A stretch of DNA of 64,000 nucleotides from positions 6,676,883 through 6,740,882 of the forward strand of contig CM046841.1 of assembly GCA_025618425.1 (NCBI GenBank), written 5' to 3'. Shown piece by piece: positions 57,601 to 64,000 of this stretch (positions are counted from its first letter, which is position 1; each line of letters opens with the position of its first letter). The stretch is from Heliocidaris tuberculata. Its lineage: Eukaryota; Echinodermata; Echinoidea; Camarodonta; Echinometridae. Below the pieces are notes generated by a model that saw nothing but the letters and a program-made list of their open reading frames with translations, had not been told where the DNA came from and did not search any database. The position numbers and the translations under genes were made by a program.

Positions 57601-59238
57601 ATATACTAGTATTCGTTCAGATTATTCCAGATCATCAATGGCGGATTTGGAAGGACAAAAAGACCCCCAAATGTGTGATGACTCTCTTTTGCTCGTCAGA
57701 GAATTTTGGAGGAGAACTGGAAAAAAGCAAATCTGATGACCCTTTTTTTGCTTGTTAGAAAATTTTCTGAGATTTGTGCCCCCCCCCCCCCTTCTACAAA
57801 ATCCTGGATCCTCCACTGCATAATCATAATCAGTCAATATTTGTATTTCCAATGATATTCAATTCCACACATCGGCACATGTATCGTTTGTCGAATATTT
57901 ACTTTTGAGTTTCGTTTTCATTCTATGCTATTAGTCATGATAACCACACGTTCATATTTTGAAGTGAATGAATAATCTTTACTGCACACCATAACAATTA
58001 TTTTACTGTACACCATAACAATTATTTTTTGCCACCCACTATTCATGTAACCCCCAAGTAAGCCAAAAGGCTCAAAGAGATGAGAACTTAGGATTATACT
58101 ATAAAGTGAATGGCATAAAGATATATCACATTACATTAGCAAGTTCATATCTAATTACAAAAAGGGCGAATTGACGATTAATGGATTAAGGAGATTATCA
58201 TTATACAATCCAAGTTTGCCAAATGTGTGTGTTGTCATTATTACACGTTCTTTTTCGATTTCCAAAGGCACTGACTCAAAACATGAATGCATTGTGCTTG
58301 TATGTGCACAAGAATGTATTCGATTTTGTGGAAAATTTACAAAATATTTTTTCAACTTGCCCACGATTCTGGTTATGCATGTTACCGATTATTCGTATTG
58401 AATTTGTCAAATTTTGTATTTACATTGTCACGCAACACTCCTCCGCTTGAAAGATCTTTGAGAAATTATTCAATAAAAACAAACATTGCGTGTATAATGT
58501 GTAATGGATTACATTTGCTTTGTAGGCATTCTTTTTAATTTCCTCCCACTATTTTTCTGTCTATAATAACTGTTACCATGGGTACTAGGTAAACAAAATA
58601 AATGGAATTCTTTGATTGAAAGCGACCTCCTCCTTAAGCCTCATCCAGAATTTTAGAATGACAAAAATTGAGGCGGCACGTGCATTTTTCACTCCCCCCC
58701 CCCCCTCCGAGGATCATCTCAAACTGTTATGTCAGAGTGTATTATATTTTGTTCTTTGAGGGTTTGATGCGTGAAAGGGTTTGTCTAGTTACTGGTCGCC
58801 AATTGCCCTACTTTACTGACAATGGCCATTTGCTGATGTCATAATAAGGCTTGTTTACATTGTCCAGATGTAATGATAAATGCACAACAGAAGCCTTGTG
58901 AAAGAAGTTATTTCGTTTCTTATTTTGCCTTTCTTCTCTTATACATTGAAAGCATGCTGTTAATATCTAAGATATAATGAATTGCTTCCTGAAATGTCGG
59001 GGGGGGGGGGTGGGGTGAACTTATTTGAGCACTGAATACAACGTACATGCAGAGCTAAATGAAAACCCATTATAACCTCAAAAGCGCACATAAAAATGGA
59101 TTGGTATGTCATTTACTTTTCAAACATAATATCATTTGATCATTATGATCATTATTTACTGAATAGTGTCTGCAAGCTCACCTAAAATATCTTGAAATCG
59201 TAGTCTCTCTCCCATACACCTTGAGATATAGGCATTTG
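48624..59238 (-). CDS. NIPA/NIPAL-family magnesium transporter, 3' ten exons
   Basis: Exons in transcript order: 59238-59182, 57311-57259, 55318-55250, 55065-54969, 54457-54319, 53461-53373, 52907-52844, 51637-51513, 50041-49884, 48731-48624. All phases join, giving 318 residues to the stop. The start and first membrane segments lie beyond the right edge, or were not found in 59.2-64 kb. Membrane segments follow in family order: NAYISRCMGERLRFQDILG, GTIIIVVGACMIVIF, a GVEFVLFLVLLYLK helix, SSLTVLGAKASSNLITL, PIFFIMLIIVFVTGVFQIR, ASVVVPVFFVFFTIGAILVG and GCICSFIGVYMITHGR. This is the NIPA fold, closest in style to NIPAL2/3. The family moves Mg2+ across plasma or endosomal membranes. The cytosolic tail has an acidic DDDDDKKDD stretch and Ser-rich sequence. 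Confidence 0.88.
49585..49735. repeat. Segment with GGCAACCGGTCG-type motifs
   Basis: GGCAACCGGTCTGCAACCGA and a later GGTCGGCAACCGGTCGCCAC share motifs with the transposon at 21291-22386. It is probably a decayed relative. It lies in the last intron of the NIPAL-like gene. Confidence 0.45.
50331..50505 (+). mobile_element. tRNA-derived SINE in a NIPAL-like intron
   Basis: GATGGCGCAGTGGTAGAGCA is an A box and GACCCGGGTTCAAAACC a B box. CTTCGGAGAGGACTTAAAGC and CGTCGATCCCCTGGTTGC form the body. It ends against the TTAA site of the next element. Confidence 0.8.
50514..51094. mobile_element. Kolobok-like foldback MITE (581 bp), intact ends
   Basis: AGGAGAATGAAACCCTGGGG mirrors CCCCAGGGTTTCATTCCCCT. 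TTAA flanks both sides (50510-50513 and 51095-51098). The arms contain AAATTGGCAATGTTGCTTCA and its complement. It is homologous to 30339-30917. Confidence 0.88.
52398..52665. mobile_element. hAT MITE (268 bp) with exact target duplication
   Basis: CAGGGGCGGCGCCAGGG mirrors CTGTAGCGCCGCCCCTG. GAATAATA flanks both sides (52390-52397 and 52666-52673). The interior is T/C-rich with one poly(G) run. It lies in a NIPAL-like intron. Confidence 0.9.
53573..53880. mobile_element. MITE with GGCGTACG ends
   Basis: CATAGGCGTACGGGCACA mirrors CTCGTACGCCTGTG. TACTTG occurs on both sides. The interior contains GCGAGCGAAGCGGAGCGAGC and repeated CTGCCCGAATATGATGTGG. Related pieces are at about 13370-13790 and 14247-14500. 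Confidence 0.65.
54648..54940 (+). mobile_element. tRNA-derived SINE (copy 2) with (TTA)n tail
   Basis: The head GTAGAGGTGTTGTGGTCTAG and B box AGGGTTCGAATCCC match the SINE at 34775. TTTGCCACTCTCCACC is shared. The body is longer, with GCGCCTTATCTTGGCGGC, and ends in TTA repeats. It lies between NIPAL-like exons 4 and 5 of those visible. Confidence 0.8.
56290..56612. mobile_element. MITE with GGCCCGTATTCTCGA ends
   Basis: GGCCCGTATTCTCGAAAGGC mirrors ACTATCGAGAATACCGGCC. CTTAAGCCC/GGCTTAACTTAGGCC forms an inner inverted pair. TAT occurs on both flanks, so a 3-bp target is possible (Harbinger-like), but this is uncertain. Confidence 0.65.
57637..57820. mobile_element. hAT-like MITE, diverged
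   Basis: CAATGGCGGATTTGGAAGG mirrors ATCCTGGATCCTCCACTG, close to the ends of 7258-7408. TCTTTTGCTCGTCAGA and TTTTTTGCTTGTTAGA are internal repeats, and a poly(C) run precedes the right end. No target duplication is visible. Confidence 0.6.
58654..58702. repeat. Inverted-pair member A around a NIPAL-like exon
   Basis: TTAGAATGACAAAAATTGAG and GCGGCACGTGCATTTTTCAC recur as the reverse complement at about 61886-61934 with one or two changes. The pair lies on either side of the exon 59182-59238. Confidence 0.75.
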
Positions 59239-59289
59239 CTGTTCAAGAATAGAAAGAAAAAAAACATTGAAAAACACGATAATGTAAGA

Positions 59290-59520
59290 AAGAGAGAGAG
59301 AGGGGGGAATATCTACGGAGAGAGAGAGGGAGAGAGAGAAAAGAGAAAGAATAAAAGAGATAGAGGGAGAGAGGGAGAGAGAGAGAGAGAAAAGAGAAAG
59401 AATAAAAGAGAGAGAGGAAAAAAAGAAAGAATAAAAGAGAGAGGGAGAGAGAGGGGGTGAATTCGAAATAGAAAGAATAAAAGAGAGAGGGAGAGAGAGG
59501 GGGTGCATTCGAAATAGAAA
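59290..59520. repeat. GA-rich microsatellite
   Basis: Interrupted GAGA and GAAAGAATAAAAGAGAG repeats lie immediately upstream (minus strand) of the exon ending at 59238. Confidence 0.9.
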
Positions 59521-60084
59521 GAGTCAAGAGAATGGAGGGGGGGGGGTCACATAAATCGAGACAGAACTAGACAGGAAAATAGAAGAAGTCAACGTGAAAA
59601 TTGTGTATATTGTGCAGGAGGGAGCAACAATCATGTAATGAAACATTTTGCCATATCATTGGTAAGAAATCATAGTTGGATCAAATATTTTTCAGTTATG
59701 CATAAAATCATCAAAAGTGGACCAAATATTTCAGGTTCTACATTATGGCTATATAACATCATGACCTCTGCAGAGACAGATAGTGACAGAGAGAGAGAGA
59801 GAGAGAGAGAAGGGGCGGCGGCAAAAAAAACCTTGGAGAAGAGCTAGAGAAACAGGGGACAGATAAAGGGAAGGCAAAGGACACCACACGGATAACTGAT
59901 TACTGAACATTGTAACTTCTCGGGGAATTTAAAAACGCAGTAATTTCAATTTTTGAGAATTTTTTTTGGTGACTTCTCTCATTATTTGGCGATATTCTTC
60001 AAAGTTTAAGAGCCGGCTCTTATCGAAGTATCAGTCGAAGCAATAAAAAATCCCTCCATGAAAAGTAAGGAGCCAAACTGCTCA

Positions 60085-60730
60085 GGCGTGTAGCCAGGGG
60101 GGAAGGGGGCGGTCCCCCCCAAAAAAAAATGCCCACCCCCCCCCCCTAAAAAAAAAAAGAAGAAGCGAGAGCGAAAAAGCGGGGGAATTGAGAGAAAATT
60201 TGCTAAAAGGGCAAACCCCCTTTTTGTTTCTCTTAGATTTGCCAGAATGTCAAAGCTTTCGTGCTTCGCGCGGGAAGGGGGAACCCCCCCCCCCCCCCCG
60301 CGCGCCCAAAGTGCAGTAGTGCGTCCAAATAATTGAAAAGCAGTCAGGGCATCGAACTAACTTTTAGCCTGAAAGAAAGGTGCTACACGAGCCGTCATCT
60401 TTCTCTCAAATTTGCCAGAACGTCAAAGCTTTCGCGCTTCGCGCGGGAAGGAATAAAATCCCCCTTGATCCCTCCCCCCCCCCCCCCCTGTTACATACGT
60501 GCAGTATTGCGCCCAAATAACTGAAAAGCAGTCAGGGCGTCGAACTAACTTTCCGCCTATAAAAGGTGCTACAAGCCGTTATCTTTCTCTCGAATTTGCT
60601 CAAACGTCAAAGCTTTCGCGCTTCGCGAAAACTCCTCCCTCCCTGCACCCACCCCCACCCCCTAGGAGCACGCTTCGCGTGCTCACAACCGCCCCCCCCC
60701 CCTAAAATGAAATCCTGGCTACGCGGCTGA
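60085..60730. repeat. Degenerate tandem repeat (about 190 bp unit), locus 2
   Basis: Three units share CAAATTTGC, ACGTCAAAGCTTTCGCGCTT, GCGCGGGAAGG and GCAGTCAGGGC.TCGAACTAA with locus 1 (6960-7800). The block is bounded by GCGTGTAGCCAGGGG at about 60086 and CCTGGCTACGCGGC at about 60715. These form an imperfect inverted end pair, so the tandem units probably belong to a transposon. Confidence 0.75.
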
Positions 60731-63090
60731 AACAGCTATCAGCAGGTTGAATGGTTTCTCGGTGTGTAGCTGCAAATCTGTCTGGAGAATTCTTTAGAAA
60801 TTATATTCAAACCAAGGCTGTATATCTTTATTCAGATTTCAACATGCAGGCCTGGGCCGCCTGGCTATATGCAGGAGACCATACTTCGCTCTGCATGTAT
60901 ACCAGTAAAATTCTCTTTCTCCTTCACCAAGGCACATGGTAAATGCCTTATGGTCAACGATTTTAGCACTGTTCTCATTATTTATGCATTCATGTATTTT
61001 CATCTTGGTTTTTATCAGAGTATAGATGCGAAGAGGGCTCAGTCCCGCAACTCAGATCTATAAGCACGCCTGCACTATGGTGTGGTGCGCTAGAGTATGG
61101 CTCCTACACGCCCACACGACCTTGTGTTATATGTCAGCTGACTTTTTTTGTGGCCAAAAGCATACCTGGGATTATCGACTCGTTGAGCCATGATAGTACC
61201 TTTTCAGAGCTTTAAGTCCCATTTTTCATAATTTAAAATGAATACTATATGGGGATTAAAATCATTCCAAAATCTCTGTTTACAATAAAATTATGCCTGC
61301 TCTTTTCAATTTCGCCTTCATGAAGCTTTTCCAGAGTCTAAAATTACATGCAAATCACATTTTCATATTTTAAAACAAAAACTAGGGATAACATAACATC
61401 ACATATGCTAAGAAAGCAGTGCTTATATGATGCATGTCCCAAAGACTTACATAATATAATTTTGGTCAAACAAATTATAGCAATTGGATAAATAATGGCG
61501 AAAGTTACATACAAATTTACAGTATGCCTACAGATGTTTATGAGTGAGATCGGTTAGTCACGGACGGACATTTTGACAAATTTTGAAAATTTGAAGGCCT
61601 GTAGAAAATATGTATTTAATTGAAGAGATCTATTTTATGTTTCAATGTGAAGATAATCACTGAAGGAATTGAAATTTGATAAAATCTAGTTGCCATGGTC
61701 GCCTACTAAAATTATAATCCATATAAGATACTCAATGTCACGGACGGACAAAATGCCTACTCTTAACCGTTAACCGATCAGGCTCTTATAGGAAATGTGA
61801 AGAGTGCATGTATAAGGCACTGTCGATTGAATATTTTGTGAATTGAATATTTTGTGAATTATCTGATATCTTTATATCTGATATGGGGGGAGTGAAAAAT
61901 GCACGTGCCGCCTCAATTTTTATCATTCTAAAACTATCTCTCCTGTATTTGTTTAATTCGTCTTTTGCCCCCCCCCCCTCTCTCTCTCTCTCTCTTTCTC
62001 GTTCTCTGATCTGTTATCCTTCTATTACATGAGTGTATTCCTTCATTGTGACATTGTATGTTTTGTCCTCATATTCAGTTTCATGCATGCACGTGCATGG
62101 TTGTCTCTTTGTCATACACTCATACACTAAAAAGAATTAGTGTTAAATCACTAAAAAGGGCCGAGGAGTGGCAGCGTTTTCAAAATGGAAGATCAAATCA
62201 AATATGTTGGATCTTTATAGCTTTGGCTTCAGCTTATTGAAATTGTTATTTTAACAATGTAGCATTAAAAAAAGACATGCTTACTCACGTTTCTACCATT
62301 ATTCATACTTAGTGCTATTCTACATTTGTCTTTACCCTATTGTAGACATTTTATCACTTTTACAATACTTTATTCACAAAAGTACTAGACACCATGTAGT
62401 CTTGTTTTGGATTCTCTCTTTCCGATCCCCTCACCCCCCCCCCCCCTCTCTCTCTCTCTCACACACTCTCTTTCTCTATCTTTCCCCACTCCCGACCATC
62501 TCTCTCTCTCTCATGCTCTCTCTCGTTCTCCATTTTCCTCTTTGTTATGTTTTGTTTCTGTTTTTTTTTAAAATCAATATTGGGAAAAATGAACATTCTA
62601 ATTAATAGCATGAATAAATGTTCGAATCATCGAACGTTATTCCAGGTCACTAAAAACCTCTACCTAAATATTATTTTCGAGTTTGAAATCACGAATCCCA
62701 CAATCATCTAGCTGTAAAATTAAAATTTTCCAGTTATGGTTATGTTTCCTTTTTTTATTTTACGGTGTCATAAAGTCTCCTCCTGAGACTATCCGTAACA
62801 CTCTTTCCTTGTATTTTTTGAGGAAAGCTCGTCATGCATGCTGCATTTACAAACAGACAAAATAATGAGACCTTTTATGAATGCGCGCTGGTATCCAGCG
62901 CAGCATGACGACGGCAGAGGCTCTTTCAAATTTGATGGACTTTTCATGAAAGTTCAGCATTCCATTTCCAACATAATAGCCTAGAATCAAACAGGTTATC
63001 AACTCAGTGGTCATTTGAAGGACATTTTATACTTGCACTATATGCATAGTATGGTATAGTTCAGTCGACAGGGGCTGCAGAGCGTTTTTT
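60731..63090. other. Spacer or 5' intron of the NIPAL-like gene
   Basis: No exon was found for the missing first membrane segments of the NIPAL-like protein. It contains the inverted-pair member at about 61886-61934, C-rich then CT runs (61970-61995, 62433-62460) and no familiar ORF. Confidence 0.5.
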
Positions 63091-63258
63091 AAAGTGGGAA
63101 GTGGGGGGGGGGGGGGAGGTGATCTGATTGCACTCATTAATGACAATTTTCGAGCCTTTTTTCCGAGATTTTTTTATAACGTGTCTACTAAAAAAAGTAG
63201 GGGTGGCTGCAGCCCCCCCCCCCCTCCCTCCCCAGCCGCCCGGTTCCGCGGCCCATGG

Positions 63259-63520
63259 GTTAAAGGGAAAGTCAACCCTGATTACAAGTTGGTTTTAAAA
63301 GAAGCAGAAAATTAAAGAAACAGATTAGTGAAGGTTAGAGCAAAATACGGTAAGAAATAAGAAAGTTGTGATTTTTTGAAATTGTGATCAATCAAACAAA
63401 GAAATTCGCAACTCCATGACGCATCTTGCGAGTTCATCTCCCATTTGCCTGTACCCCAAAATCATTAATTTCCATTTTCTCTATAAAGAAAATATTCAAA
63501 CATACATGCACCATAAGGCC
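63259..63520. mobile_element. Left half of a Kolobok-like MITE
   Basis: After TTAA, AGGGAAAGTCAACCCTGATT, AGTTGGTTTTAAAAGAAGCA and ATCAATCAAACAAAG match the left arm of 28144-28724. The right arm is absent; a different sequence (AAGGCCCCCTCACACC) begins near 63514. Confidence 0.7.
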
Positions 63521-64000
63521 CCCTCACACCTAACCGAATTGCCTGAAATATGCCTTGCGATGGCTAGCGAAAGGAATTTTTTTTAAAATCGTTTTCAATG
63601 GTAACTGATAGTAAATCATATTTACCCTTCGTGTTTGGGTTCGTACACCTTCTGAACTAACAGCTGCGATTATTCAAATTCGCGCGGAAATTTTGAACAT
63701 GTTTAAAATTTCCCGACAAATTGAAAAATCGTTGGTCATCTGTTTGAATTCGCATCTCTTGTTTAGTCTGCGGTAATCGTTCGTTTATCGTTCGTGTGTT
63801 ATTGTCGCGCATAGTCCCTCATCGCGCTTTTGCCAAAGTGGACCGATCTCGAAAGAACCCTTAACGAAGCAACACGATGACAAAATATGAGTTGCGCATG
63901 GAAACGAAGATACTATGACAAAACGGATTTTCGCTTGCCATCTTCTATGCGAAGGGAAACCAATACTAACTTTTACTAAATTTTAATAGCGATACATACA
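63521..64000. other. Unassigned right-edge sequence
   Basis: It begins with AGGCCCCCTCACACCTAACC, which looks like a transposon end, and is richer in CG and TCG words than its surroundings. No ORF over 60 codons is present and no opposite end lies in the window. Confidence 0.45.

Overview
The window is eukaryotic, from an intron-rich, repeat-rich animal genome. Spliced genes have GT-AG introns. tRNA-derived SINEs, a non-LTR retrotransposon, many palindromic MITEs, long poly(G)/poly(C) tracts and long di-/trinucleotide arrays fill the rest. The gene families (chondroitin-type sulfotransferase, CYP2-clan P450, NIPA-like Mg2+ transporter) and the mix of TTAA foldback elements, hAT MITEs and SINEs ending in (TTA)n fit a marine invertebrate deuterostome. 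An echinoderm such as a sea urchin is most likely; this is inference, since no single sequence proves the taxon.

Three protein-coding genes can be rebuilt exon by exon with consistent splice phases. (1) A carbohydrate sulfotransferase of the CHST15 type on + (seven coding exons, 15089-23274, 447 aa, apparently complete). (2) A microsomal cytochrome P450 on + (five coding exons, 31194-40915, 517 aa, apparently complete, with AATAAA about 310 bases after the stop). (3) A NIPA/NIPAL-family magnesium transporter on - (ten exons seen, 59238 down to 48624, 318 aa; the first exons lie beyond the right edge). The P450 and NIPAL genes converge on a repeat-filled gap (about 40.9-48.6 kb). A promoter plus first coding exon of an unidentified - strand gene is likely at 6.6 kb. 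A complete tRNA cloverleaf (anticodon TCT) lies at 42.1 kb on -.

The left 15 kb is almost all mobile DNA: a TTAA-flanked MITE starting at base 1, a LINE 3' remnant, two foldback elements (one with a head-to-head telomere-like TTAGGG core), a 1.87 kb non-autonomous hAT with an exact 8-bp target duplication, a tandem-repeat block interrupted by another hAT MITE, and a 5'-truncated LINE reverse transcriptase. The 23-31 kb gap holds mariner-like, TTAA-type and other MITEs.

The most unusual locus is in P450 intron 1. A 1.12 kb DNA transposon (33280-34402) has long inverted ends and an exact 9-bp target duplication. It carries the first part of a RecQ-like helicase gene behind what looks like its own pol II promoter (CCAAT, CRE, octamer). 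It sits inside a larger, looser inverted repeat. This is the best candidate for a poorly described system. A second notable case is an intron repeat in the P450 gene that carries clustered AGGTCA direct repeats like those bound by nuclear receptors.
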